Positions 17,628-26,033 of a stretch of 64,000 nucleotides of DNA are shown here, piece by piece (position 1 is the stretch's first letter; each line of letters opens with the position of its first letter). The stretch comes from UBA6168 sp964573725 (GTDB lineage: Bacteria > Bacteroidota > Bacteroidia > Chitinophagales > Saprospiraceae). The notes beneath the pieces are model-generated. The model did no database searches and was not told the DNA's origin. It saw only the letters and a list, made by a program, of their open reading frames with translations. Where the stretch lies: assembly GCA_964573725.1 (NCBI GenBank), contig CAZNLJ010000006.1:1-64000 (forward strand), read 5' to 3'. A program made the translations under genes and the position numbers.

Positions 17628-19859
17628 TCAGCGCATCAGGGTGGCATATCCCCGGTATTCGAAGGGTTCCCCGCGGGGAGCGGTGAAGGTCACGATGCAA
17701 ACATAAACCCCGATGGCGGCGGGGCGGCCGTTGGCACCCAGGCGGCCGTCCCAGGCCTCCTCGATGTCATCGGTGGCGAAGACGAGGCTGCCGTGACGGT
17801 CCCAGATCTCCATCCGGTAGTCGCTGATGCCCCGGGTTTCCCCTTTTCCCCGGAAGAGGTCGTTGACCGAATCCTCGTTGGGGGTGAAGGCGTTCGGCAG
17901 AAAAAAGGTGACCTTCGGCGCCACGTCGATGAGGCGGCTGACGGTATCCTGGCATTGTTCCGGATGGGTGATCACCAGGGTCATCTCATGGATGCCGGTA
18001 TCCGGCATCGGATGGCTGAACGTCGGCGCCTGGGAAACCAGTTTGCCGTTGAGGAACCAATCCCAGTGGACGGCCCGGATCGATTGGTCCGTGAAGGTCA
18101 CCACCGGCTCGAAGTTGGAAGGTTGTTCCGGCGAATAGGCAAACGCCGCGACCGGTGGCGGCAGGATTTCCACCAAGGCGGTGAAGGTGGTGTCCGTTTG
18201 GCACCCGATGGGGGAGTTGATCTCCAAGGTGACGTCGAAGGTGCCCTCCGTGGTGTACACATGGACCGGGCTGATGTCGGTGGAAGTGCCGCCGTCTCCG
18301 AAATCCCAGCGGATGTCGTAGGTTTCGTCGATGGGGGCGGAGAGGTTGTTGAAACGGACGGCGGCGGGCGGGCAGCTGACCGTATCGTTGGGCTTGACCA
18401 CGATGAGGGACGGAACGGGTTTGTACACGACGTTGCGGACGGTATCGTCGCTACAGCCGTGGCTGTCCCAGACGGTCAGCCGGACAGGGAAGGTCTTGGG
18501 TTCGTCGTATACATGGACGGGATTGCGGCGCAAGGAGTCGAAGACGGTGTTGTCCAGTTTCCACAGCCATCGGTCGATGGCGGAGCCGTCGGCGATGGCG
18601 GAGCCGTCATAGAAGCTGACCGGTCCGGCGACACAAGTGTCGTACCCATAGGTGAAGGCGGCGGTGACTTCCGGGTAGACTTCCACCAGCAGCCGGGCCG
18701 AGTCGCTGCACAGGGATCCGGGGTTGATGAGCAGTTTGCCGGGATAGGAGCCGGCACCCGGGAAATTGACCAGGGCATCCCAGGTCGACAGCATCCAGGT
18801 CGAGTCGCCGACGGTGAATTCCCAACGGATTTCGACTACGTTCTGGGGATTGATGCTGGTGTTCTGGATAAATACGGTCGGGTCGTTGCAGGTCTCGATC
18901 AGGTAATCGTCACCGGAAACGGTCAATCCGGCGGAGGAGAGGTCCGCATCGACCAGGGATTCGCAGCTGGCGACATTGAACTGGAAATCGCGCCGTACCT
19001 CGCTGAGCAGGACGCCGTTGCGGTACTCCTTGATGCAGATGCCGACGACGAATTGACCGATGGTCACGGGGGTTCCGCTGAGCATGCCGCTCACCGGGTC
19101 GATGGTGACGGCCGGATTGCCGCCCATGGGGTTGAGGGCGCTGTAGGGCGGGTTGATGAAACTGACCGGTTGGTAGGGGGGCGGACAGGCCGGGTTGGGG
19201 ACGACCCCGTTGCAGCCGTTGGGATTGCCGCCGCCCAGTCCGCCCTGGCCGCCGCCCCGCAAGGGGGCGCACATCTCGTAGACGAGTTGGTCGCCGTCGG
19301 CATCCACGGCGCTGTGGTCGTAGGCGATCGGTTCGTTCACACAGACCACGGTCGGCGGGAAGGCGTTGTACACCGGGCTGTTGTTGCAGACTTCCTGGGA
19401 GGCGGGGGTAATGGTGACGGTGAAGGTCGCCCCGATTTCGCCGGGCGTCACGAGGTTGGTGACCGTATTGTTGCGGCAACACCGCTGGTAACTGATGGTA
19501 TAGCTGTCGGCGGAGGGCCATTCCGCGAATTGATGGGTGAAGGTGTAGCTGCCTTCCTGGACGCAAACGTTGGGCGGCAGCTCCAGGCAGGGGTTGTCCG
19601 GCGGGTCGACACTGGTGATGTCCGTGGGGTTGACGAATTTGGTGGTCAGGAGCGTGTTGTCCCCCTTGTAGATGGAGAAGGGGGCGTTGCTGTCGAAAAA
19701 GGCCCCGGTGGGGTCGGAGCAGTCCCGGTACATTTTCATGGTGAACCGGTAAAGCCCGCCGCCCAGGCATTCGTAGGAGAGTACCCCCCCGATGATATGC
19801 TTGGCGGATGCCGTCGGGAGGAGCAGCAGGAATAAGGCGAAGGACAGGTAATTTTTCAT
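17628..19859 (-). CDS. PKD-repeat surface protein, type B T9SS substrate (copy 1)
   Basis: 743-residue secreted protein. Signal peptide MKNYLSFALFLLLLPTASA, then a conserved N-terminal module beginning KHIIGGVLSYECLGGG and containing YRFTMKMYRDC and SYQRCCRNNTVTNL, with many Cys. PKD-like beta-sandwich repeats follow in the middle (DIRWDFGDGGTST is a typical PKD core). The C-terminal ~90 residues (FFLPNAFTPNEDSVNDLF ... GRPAAIGVYVCIVTF) are the gliding-motility-associated type B sorting domain, so export by the type IX system to the cell surface is expected. It is a clear paralogue of the next gene, 39 bases upstream on the same strand. Ligand unknown; adhesion or structural role inferred. 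Confidence 0.9.
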   Translation of the reverse strand: MKNYLSFALFLLLLPTASAKHIIGGVLSYECLGGGLYRFTMKMYRDCSDPTGAFFDSNAPFSIYKGDNTLLTTKFVNPTDITSVDPPDNPCLELPPNVCVQEGSYTFTHQFAEWPSADSYTISYQRCCRNNTVTNLVTPGEIGATFTVTITPASQEVCNNSPVYNAFPPTVVCVNEPIAYDHSAVDADGDQLVYEMCAPLRGGGQGGLGGGNPNGCNGVVPNPACPPPYQPVSFINPPYSALNPMGGNPAVTIDPVSGMLSGTPVTIGQFVVGICIKEYRNGVLLSEVRRDFQFNVASCESLVDADLSSAGLTVSGDDYLIETCNDPTVFIQNTSINPQNVVEIRWEFTVGDSTWMLSTWDALVNFPGAGSYPGKLLINPGSLCSDSARLLVEVYPEVTAAFTYGYDTCVAGPVSFYDGSAIADGSAIDRWLWKLDNTVFDSLRRNPVHVYDEPKTFPVRLTVWDSHGCSDDTVRNVVYKPVPSLIVVKPNDTVSCPPAAVRFNNLSAPIDETYDIRWDFGDGGTSTDISPVHVYTTEGTFDVTLEINSPIGCQTDTTFTALVEILPPPVAAFAYSPEQPSNFEPVVTFTDQSIRAVHWDWFLNGKLVSQAPTFSHPMPDTGIHEMTLVITHPEQCQDTVSRLIDVAPKVTFFLPNAFTPNEDSVNDLFRGKGETRGISDYRMEIWDRHGSLVFATDDIEEAWDGRLGANGRPAAIGVYVCIVTFTAPRGEPFEYRGYATLMR

Positions 19860-19898
19860 ACAGGATATATCGTTCGGCCGTTCCGAGGGGGCGTGCCG

Positions 19899-22166
19899 TT
19901 ACTTGACCAAAGTTGCGTAACCTCTGATTTCGAAGGGTTCCCCGCGGGGTCCTTTAAACGTCGCCACTGCGACATAAACCCCTTGCGGCGCCAGTTCGCC
20001 GATATTGTCCTTGCGGCCGTTCCAGGCTTGCGAAGGGTCGGTGGTTTCGAAAAGCCGTTCACCGTACCGGTTCCAGATGGTCAGCCGGAAGTCGGTGGCG
20101 CCCTCGAGGGATCCCTTGCCGAGGAAGCCGTCGTTGATGCCGTCTCCGTTGGGGGTGAAGGCATTGGGGAGGAAATAGCGGACTTCGGGGATGACGTCCA
20201 GCAGGGCCAGGGCCGTATCCGTGCATCCGCTGCGGTGGAAGACCACTTGCCGGACCAGTTGCAGGCCGGTGTCGGGGAAGGTATGTACCGGGTTTTGTTC
20301 GATGGAAATCCCGCTGTTGCCGAAGGTCCATTTCCATTGGAAGGCATCCTGCGACAGGTCGGTGAACCGGGCGGTCGGCGCGAGGTTGCTCAAAATCTCC
20401 GGGTTGTAGGTGAAGCCGGCGACCGGGCTGGGCAGGACCGTAACGAGCTGCGGCCAGACCGTGTCGATGGCGCAACCCAACGGGGACACGATCCGGAGGG
20501 AGACATCGAAGACGCCGACGTCCTCGAAAGTATGGGTGGGGCTGACGGCGGTGGCGGTATTGCCGTCCCCGAAAGTCCAGGTGATGTCGTATTGTTCGTC
20601 GACCGGGCTGGACAGGTTGTCGAAGAACACCTCGGCGGGCTGGCAGGCGGTGAAGATCCCGGGGCCGAGCAGCAGGTAGGGGGGGACGGGGAAATAGCGC
20701 AGGGTGCGCTGGCGGCTGGCTTCGCAGCCGTTGCTGTCCTGGACGAGCAGGGTGACGGGCAGTTCGCCCGGAATCCCGTAGAGATGGGAAGGGTCCGGTT
20801 CGGTGGCGGTTTGGCCGTCCCCGAGTTCCCATTCCCAGGAGACGATGCTGCCGGGGCCGGCATCCGCGACGGACAGGTCCTGGAAGCTGACCGGTCCGGC
20901 GACACAGGTATCGTAGGCGTAGGAGAAATCGGCGGTCAGTTCCGGGTACACGTTGACCTTGATCAGGGCGGTATCCCCGCAATTGGTGCCCGGATTGAGA
21001 TAGAGGGCCCCGTAGTAGGTGCCGGTTCCGGGGAAGGGGACGGCGGGGCTCCATTCCGGGAAGGTGTCGATGCCGCCGTCGATGGCGAATTCCCAGCGGT
21101 ATTCGTTGATGAATGCCTGCTGGAAGCTTTGGTTGGCGAACAGCACCGGGTCGAGGCCGCAGGCATCGACGACATAGAACTGGTCCCCTTGTTCGGTGAC
21201 GATGGCATCCTCGCGGATATCCGCCACCACGGTGGGGTCGCAGGTGGCGACATTGAACTGGAAATCGCGCCGGACGACGCTGAGGAGTTCATTGTCCCGG
21301 TATTCCCGGACCAGGACGCCGACGACGAACTGGCCGGTCAGGGCGGGTATGCCGGTGAGGAAGCCGGTGTTCGCGTCGATGGTCAGCGGTTGGGGGCCGC
21401 CGAGCGGGTTGTCGAAACCATACAGCGGACCCAGGAAGTTGACGGTGTTGAAAGGGGGCGGCATGTCCGGGTCCGGGGCGACGCCGTCCGGGGCGGTGGG
21501 ATTCTGTTCGTCGTTGCCGCCGCCGGTGAAGGGGGTGAACAGTTCGTAGCTCAGCTGGTCGCCGTCGGGATCGGTGGCGGCATGGTCGAAGTCGACGGGT
21601 TCCCCGGCGCAGATGACGATGGGCGGGAAGTTGTCGAACACGGGGCTGCTGTTGCAGAGCTGCTGGGCCTTGGGGGTGATCTCCACCCAATAGGTGGCGC
21701 CGGTTTCCCCCGGGCCGATGATGTTGGTGATGGTATTGTTGCGGCAGCACCGCTGGTAGACGATGTGATAGCTTTGGGTGGTGGAGACGGGAAGGTCCAG
21801 GGAGAAGGTATAGATGGCCTGTTGGACGCAGACGTTGGGCGGCGCGATCAGGCAGGGGTTGCTGAGATTGGGCAGGACGGGGGTGATGACCGGCGCGCCG
21901 AGGTTGCGGGTCAAGAAAGGTACCAGGCTGTTGCCCCGGTACACGGTGATGGTGCCGGGAAGCGGCGCGCCGGGCCCGGAGTCGAAGGGGGCACCGCCGC
22001 CGTTGCAATCGCGGTACATCTTCATGGTGAAAGTGTAGGAGCCGGGATTGTTGCAGACGTAGGTGATGTCTCCGCCGATGATATGCGCGGCCCGGACGGG
22101 TGCACTGAGCAGCAGTCCGAGCAGGAGGCAGCCGACGGCCAAGGGTTTGTATGCGGAGCCGGTCAT
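19899..22166 (-). CDS. PKD-repeat surface protein, type B T9SS substrate (copy 2)
   Basis: 755 residues. The start at 22166 is chosen because it gives a clean signal peptide (YKPLAVGCLLLGLLLSAPVRA); the longer in-frame version adds charged, unlikely sequence. Same architecture as its neighbour: HIIGGDITYVCNNPGSY N-terminal module with FTMKMYRDC and VYQRCCRNNTITNI, PKD repeats (ITWTFGDGNTAT, WKWTFGNSGIS), and the type B sorting domain (FLPNAFTPNGDGINDGFLG ... APQGVYVAVATF). Near-identical blocks such as DTCVAGPVSF in both proteins point to tandem duplication. Probably cotranscribed with copy 1. Confidence 0.9.
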   Translation of the reverse strand: MTGSAYKPLAVGCLLLGLLLSAPVRAAHIIGGDITYVCNNPGSYTFTMKMYRDCNGGGAPFDSGPGAPLPGTITVYRGNSLVPFLTRNLGAPVITPVLPNLSNPCLIAPPNVCVQQAIYTFSLDLPVSTTQSYHIVYQRCCRNNTITNIIGPGETGATYWVEITPKAQQLCNSSPVFDNFPPIVICAGEPVDFDHAATDPDGDQLSYELFTPFTGGGNDEQNPTAPDGVAPDPDMPPPFNTVNFLGPLYGFDNPLGGPQPLTIDANTGFLTGIPALTGQFVVGVLVREYRDNELLSVVRRDFQFNVATCDPTVVADIREDAIVTEQGDQFYVVDACGLDPVLFANQSFQQAFINEYRWEFAIDGGIDTFPEWSPAVPFPGTGTYYGALYLNPGTNCGDTALIKVNVYPELTADFSYAYDTCVAGPVSFQDLSVADAGPGSIVSWEWELGDGQTATEPDPSHLYGIPGELPVTLLVQDSNGCEASRQRTLRYFPVPPYLLLGPGIFTACQPAEVFFDNLSSPVDEQYDITWTFGDGNTATAVSPTHTFEDVGVFDVSLRIVSPLGCAIDTVWPQLVTVLPSPVAGFTYNPEILSNLAPTARFTDLSQDAFQWKWTFGNSGISIEQNPVHTFPDTGLQLVRQVVFHRSGCTDTALALLDVIPEVRYFLPNAFTPNGDGINDGFLGKGSLEGATDFRLTIWNRYGERLFETTDPSQAWNGRKDNIGELAPQGVYVAVATFKGPRGEPFEIRGYATLVK

Positions 22167-22658
22167 GACAGTCCGTTTTTGAGGATACCGGGCAAGGCCC
22201 GGCAATACCGCCGGCCCGTACCCTGTACCTGTGGCGGCATTCCGTCGGTCTCGCCGGGCCGCCCCCCCGCAGGAAGGCTCATCCGGTACCGCGGGTTTGC
22301 GCTGCCGCCCGGGTAAAGTTCGCTTTTTTTTGTCAAATGACAAGGCGGGCAGTCCCGTACGGGCCGGACTTTCCGGGTCTGCCCGCGCGTGCCCTTCCGG
22401 TCTTGTTCAACAATCCGCAGCGGAAATTTCTTTTGCCGGAATGATAAATTACGGCAATCTCCCCAACATTTCCGGAGAAAAAGGGTAAAACAACGGCACC
22501 CGGCCATGCCCCGGCGATTTCCGAAGGCTTGTCGGGGCGGGGTAGGCAATGCATCGGGCTTCCCGTATATTTGCGGTGCCTCCGGCCGCCGGCCGCGGAG
22601 GCTGCGGCTTGCCGGTCGGCAACCGTACACCAAAGCCTTCGTTTTTTCTTTTGATAGG
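22167..22658. other. Divergent intergenic region
   Basis: 492 bases between divergent genes with no supported ORF. On the plus strand TATATTTG (22566-22573) is an exact Bacteroidota -7 box for the YrdC/murQ pair, giving a leader of about 80 bases, but no TTG sits 19 bases upstream of it. A small palindrome TTGTCATTTGACAA (plus-strand form TTGTCAAATGACAA) lies near 22328-22341. Confidence 0.45.
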
Positions 22659-23249
22659 ATGAGCAAGACCGTCCGACCGAGCCATAGTCACTTTGAGTAC
22701 GCCTCCGCCTTGTCCGTGTTGGACGCGGGCGGCATGCTCCTGTATCCGGGAGACCTGCACTGGTGTGTCGGCGGTTCCGCCACGGACGCTGCCTTGGCCA
22801 TGCGGATGCGTACGCTGGGCTTCGCGCCGGCGGAAGGGCCCCTGACCCTGATGGTGGGGTCGGTGGCCCAACTCAAGGCCTACCTGCCGGACCTGCATCC
22901 CCGGATCGAGACCTTGCTGCTGTACCACCGCCGGCCCTTGACCCTCCGGTTCGACGAATGCAGGGGCCTGCCGTCGGCGGTGACCGGTCCGGACGGTTCG
23001 GTGCTCATCCGGCTGGCTTTGGATGCGTATTGCCGGGGGCTGCTCAACCTTTGGGGAAAGCCGCTCATCGCCCTGCCGGCACAGCTGCCCGGTACGGTGG
23101 TGCCGGGACATTTCGGGGAAATCAGTTCCGCGGTCCTGGAACTGGCGGACCATGTCGTCCCGTACCGGCAATTGGAGCGCCAGCCGGGCACCCTGCCGGT
23201 CGTGGCCCGTTTGTCCGAAGATGACGAATTGGTCTTCCTGCCCATGTAA
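22659..23249 (+). CDS. Divergent YrdC/Sua5-domain protein
   Basis: 196 residues. The overall plan is that of the YrdC domain (threonylcarbamoyl-AMP synthase family): SVLDAGGMLLYPGDLHWCVGG replaces the usual GG-x-hydrophobic-YPTDTVYGLG, AEGPLTLMVGS the KxRxxxxPL region, and SVLIRLA plus GKPLIALPAQLPG the VxVRxP and PLxxxSANxSG regions. Several hallmark residues are changed (TDT to GDL; SAN to PAQ), so normal tRNA t6A synthesis activity is doubtful and a regulatory or altered role is possible. The start at 22659 is supported by the family N-terminus. murQ follows 14 bases later, so the two are likely one transcript. Confidence 0.75.
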   Translation: MSKTVRPSHSHFEYASALSVLDAGGMLLYPGDLHWCVGGSATDAALAMRMRTLGFAPAEGPLTLMVGSVAQLKAYLPDLHPRIETLLLYHRRPLTLRFDECRGLPSAVTGPDGSVLIRLALDAYCRGLLNLWGKPLIALPAQLPGTVVPGHFGEISSAVLELADHVVPYRQLERQPGTLPVVARLSEDDELVFLPM

Positions 23250-23263
23250 ATCAACCATCAGCC

Positions 23264-24073
23264 ATGGAAAAATTGACGGAACTGCCTTCTGAATACCGAC
23301 ATCTCGAGCGGATGTCCGTCGGTGATTTGCTCCACCACATGAACGAGGAGGACAAGAAAGTGCCTTGGGCGGTGGAGAAGGCCTTGCCGGCCCTCGGGCT
23401 GCTGGTCGACCGGGTGACGGCCCAACTCAAGGGGGGCGGTCGTCTTTTTTACATCGGGGCGGGTACAAGCGGCCGCCTCGGCATCCTGGACGCCTCGGAA
23501 TGCCCGCCGACCTACGGGGTGCCTCCCGACCTGGTCATCGGCCTCATCGCCGGGGGGGACGGTGCCATCCGTCGTTCCGTGGAACACGCGGAGGACAGTC
23601 CGACGCAGGCCTGGCGCGACCTGCAGGCGCACCATGTCGACACACAGGACATCGTGGTCGGTATCGCCGCCTCCGGTACCACGCCCTATGTCGTGGAAGG
23701 GCTGCTGGCCTGCCGGCGGGCGGGTATTCCCACCGGTTGCATCACCTGCAACATCGGGACGCCCCTTGCCGCCGCCGCGGATTATCCGGTGGAGGTGCCG
23801 GTCGGCCCCGAATTTGTCACCGGCAGCACCCGCATGAAATCCGGTACCGCCCAGAAACTGGTCCTCAACATGCTTTCCACGGCCACCATGATCCGATTGG
23901 GCCGGGTCCGGGACAACCGCATGGTGGATATGCAATTGAGCAACGACAAACTCGTGGACCGCGGCACCCGGATGGTCAGCCAGGAAACCGGGCTGGATTA
24001 CGGGCGCGCCCGTGCCCTCCTGCTTGAGACCGGGAGCGTCCGCGCCGCCGTAGCCGCCTGGGCGGCGGAATGA
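23264..24073 (+). CDS. murQ: N-acetylmuramic acid 6-phosphate etherase
   Basis: 269-residue cytosolic SIS-domain enzyme that removes D-lactate from MurNAc-6-phosphate to give GlcNAc-6-phosphate in murein recycling. Family marks: YIGAGTSGRLGILDASECPP (sugar phosphate binding), TYGVPPD, IAASGTTPYVVEG, and VGPEFVTGSTRMKSGTAQK followed by MLSTATMIRLG. The usual length is about 300; the C-terminal helical part is a little short. It follows the YrdC-like gene by 14 bases. No MurNAc kinase or PTS is next to it. Confidence 0.95.
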   Translation: MEKLTELPSEYRHLERMSVGDLLHHMNEEDKKVPWAVEKALPALGLLVDRVTAQLKGGGRLFYIGAGTSGRLGILDASECPPTYGVPPDLVIGLIAGGDGAIRRSVEHAEDSPTQAWRDLQAHHVDTQDIVVGIAASGTTPYVVEGLLACRRAGIPTGCITCNIGTPLAAAADYPVEVPVGPEFVTGSTRMKSGTAQKLVLNMLSTATMIRLGRVRDNRMVDMQLSNDKLVDRGTRMVSQETGLDYGRARALLLETGSVRAAVAAWAAE

Positions 24074-24183
24074 AGACCCGGGCCGCAGGCCGGAAAGGAT
24101 CCGGTATCCCGCAGCCCGTGGGCGGTACCCATCCCGGCATCATCCGATTTCCGGCACGGGCGTCCATCCCCGCATCGGGAGGG

Positions 24184-25620
24184 TCACCACCCTTTGCGGT
24201 ATTCCCTGCGCACATACGCATTGGCCGCATCGTAATTGGTCACCTGCATATTGGCACTGTCCCATTCCAGCCGGACGCGGCCGGGATAGTCGTAGGGCGC
24301 CCATGAATCGGGTTGCTTGCCTTTCTGCAGTTTCTTGACATCGTAGCAGCGGATGGCGAGGTTGCCGATCAGCAGGGCTTCCGTCAGGGGAGCGGCATAT
24401 TCGAAAGGAGCGGTCGGCTCGCCGATACCCTTGCAGGCATCCGCCCACACCTCCTGGTGTTCCTTGTTGACACGGGTCAGCCAGGGCTTCGGCTTGGATA
24501 CTTCCTTCATCCGGCTGGTCGGCAGCAGGGTGGGGTTCTCGCCGAAGATACCGCACATCATCTTCCCCTTGCTGCCTTCGAACAGGACACCGCCATCCCA
24601 GGACCCGAAGGGTTCGTCCGGGCCGAGTTCCGCCGGGCGCATCGGTCGGAGCCCGCCGTCGTACCACCACATTTCGCAGGCTGGCATGCCGTCCCGTTCG
24701 GGAAAATCCATCTTGACAAGGCTCGACGGCGGACAGCTGTCGGCGTAGTTCGCCTCCACGAAATCGTCCACCCAGACAGTGGTGGCGCTGGCCTCCACCG
24801 CGGTAGGGCTCGTCAGGCTCAGGGCCCGGTAGACGGGGTCGACCAGGTGGCAACCCATATCCCCGAAGGCACCGGTTCCGTATTCCCACCAGCCCCGCCA
24901 CTTGAAGGGCAGGTAGGCCGGATGATAGGGGCGCTCCGCCGCCGGCCCCTGCCACAGGTTCCAGTCCAGCGTCGCCGGTACGGCCACCTTGCCCGTCGGG
25001 GTGGGCACCCCTTGCGGCCATACCGGCCGGTTGGTCCAGACATGGACACGGGTGACATCCCCCAGGATGCCGGAACGGACCCATTCCACCACCTCCCGGT
25101 TGCAATCCATCGAGGCGCCCTGGTTCCCCATCTGCGTGACGACATCGTACCGGCGGGCGGCGAGCAGGAGCTCCCGGGCTTCCGCGATGTTGTGCGTCAG
25201 GGGCTTCTCCACATACACGTGTTTCCCCAGCTGCATGCACGCCAGGGCGATGACGGCATGGGTGTGGTCCGGCGTGGCGATGATGGCCGCATCGATGGTG
25301 CTGCCCGCCTCCTCCAGCATCTTCCGGAAATCCTTGTACCGGGGGACTTTCGGCATCATCCGGAAGGTGTCGGCCGCCCGGACCTCGTCCACATCGCAAA
25401 AGGCGACGAAGTTTTCCTTTCCTTTCAGGGTGTCGCGATGGGCCTCCCCTTTCCCCCCGCAGCCGATCAGGGCGATGTTCAGTTTGTCGCTGGGCGCCCG
25501 GTACCCCCTCCCCAGGACATGGCGCGGGACGATCAGGAAGCCGGCCGCGCCCAGGGCGCTGTTCCGGACAAACCGGCGGCGGCCGGCGGCGGCTGTTTGC
25601 TTTGGCGCTTTCTTTGTCAT
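24184..25620 (-). CDS. Tat-exported Gfo/Idh/MocA family oxidoreductase
   Basis: 478 residues with an N-terminal twin-arginine-type signal (GRRRFVRNSALGAAGFLIVP), then the NAD(P)-binding Rossmann fold (LNIALIGCGGKGEAHRD), AFCDVDEVRA, IIATPDHTHAVIALACMQLG and the family motif YVEKPLTHNIAEARELL with catalytic-region EKP. The C-terminal domain carries GDMGCHLVDPVYRAL. Periplasmic or outer-surface Gfo/Idh/MocA proteins of this subgroup act on sugars, but the substrate is not evident. The start at 25620 follows from the signal peptide. It converges with murQ and diverges from the lectin gene. Confidence 0.9.
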   Translation of the reverse strand: MTKKAPKQTAAAGRRRFVRNSALGAAGFLIVPRHVLGRGYRAPSDKLNIALIGCGGKGEAHRDTLKGKENFVAFCDVDEVRAADTFRMMPKVPRYKDFRKMLEEAGSTIDAAIIATPDHTHAVIALACMQLGKHVYVEKPLTHNIAEARELLLAARRYDVVTQMGNQGASMDCNREVVEWVRSGILGDVTRVHVWTNRPVWPQGVPTPTGKVAVPATLDWNLWQGPAAERPYHPAYLPFKWRGWWEYGTGAFGDMGCHLVDPVYRALSLTSPTAVEASATTVWVDDFVEANYADSCPPSSLVKMDFPERDGMPACEMWWYDGGLRPMRPAELGPDEPFGSWDGGVLFEGSKGKMMCGIFGENPTLLPTSRMKEVSKPKPWLTRVNKEHQEVWADACKGIGEPTAPFEYAAPLTEALLIGNLAIRCYDVKKLQKGKQPDSWAPYDYPGRVRLEWDSANMQVTNYDAANAYVRREYRKGW

Positions 25621-26033
25621 GATGACCAGGTTTTGACAGCTGCCGATGCCCCGTCCCCGCAAAGGATGCGGAGCGCCCACCGGTAGCCGGGATGAACGGA
25701 TGGCTGGTGTTTCCGGGCGTTTGGTCTCGCAAAATAAGGTTTGTCCTGAAAACGGGATAATCCGGCCGCAAATAATGACGCCCGTCCGGCAGATTCAAGC
25801 CGCGCGATGCCGGCTTCCTGCCGCCCGGCTGTCTTTTGGGCCGTTCCGGTTATGGATTTACCGCCGGCGGACCTATCTTTGGTCGGCAGGATGCCGCCGT
25901 CTCCCGGGGTAGGACGTGTGCCGGGGCCACCCTCCGGTTTTTTCCGCCGTCTCCGGCGGCGGAATGCCGCCGAGACCTTCCCGACCACCCGACGACGGTA
26001 TCCGCGCCGACCTTCTCGCTCCACCGCCTGCTT
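25621..26033. other. Divergent intergenic region with -7 box
   Basis: 413 bases, no supported ORF. TATCTTTG at 25874-25881 on the plus strand is an exact Bacteroidota -7 box directed at the lectin gene, about 150 bases ahead of it; no TTG is found at the proper distance upstream. Confidence 0.4.

Noticed and set aside
17793..22316. Two very long open frames (680 and 807 codons) antisense to the PKD proteins
   Set aside because: Gly/Val/Asp-rich translations without domains; they mirror codon bias of the real minus-strand genes.
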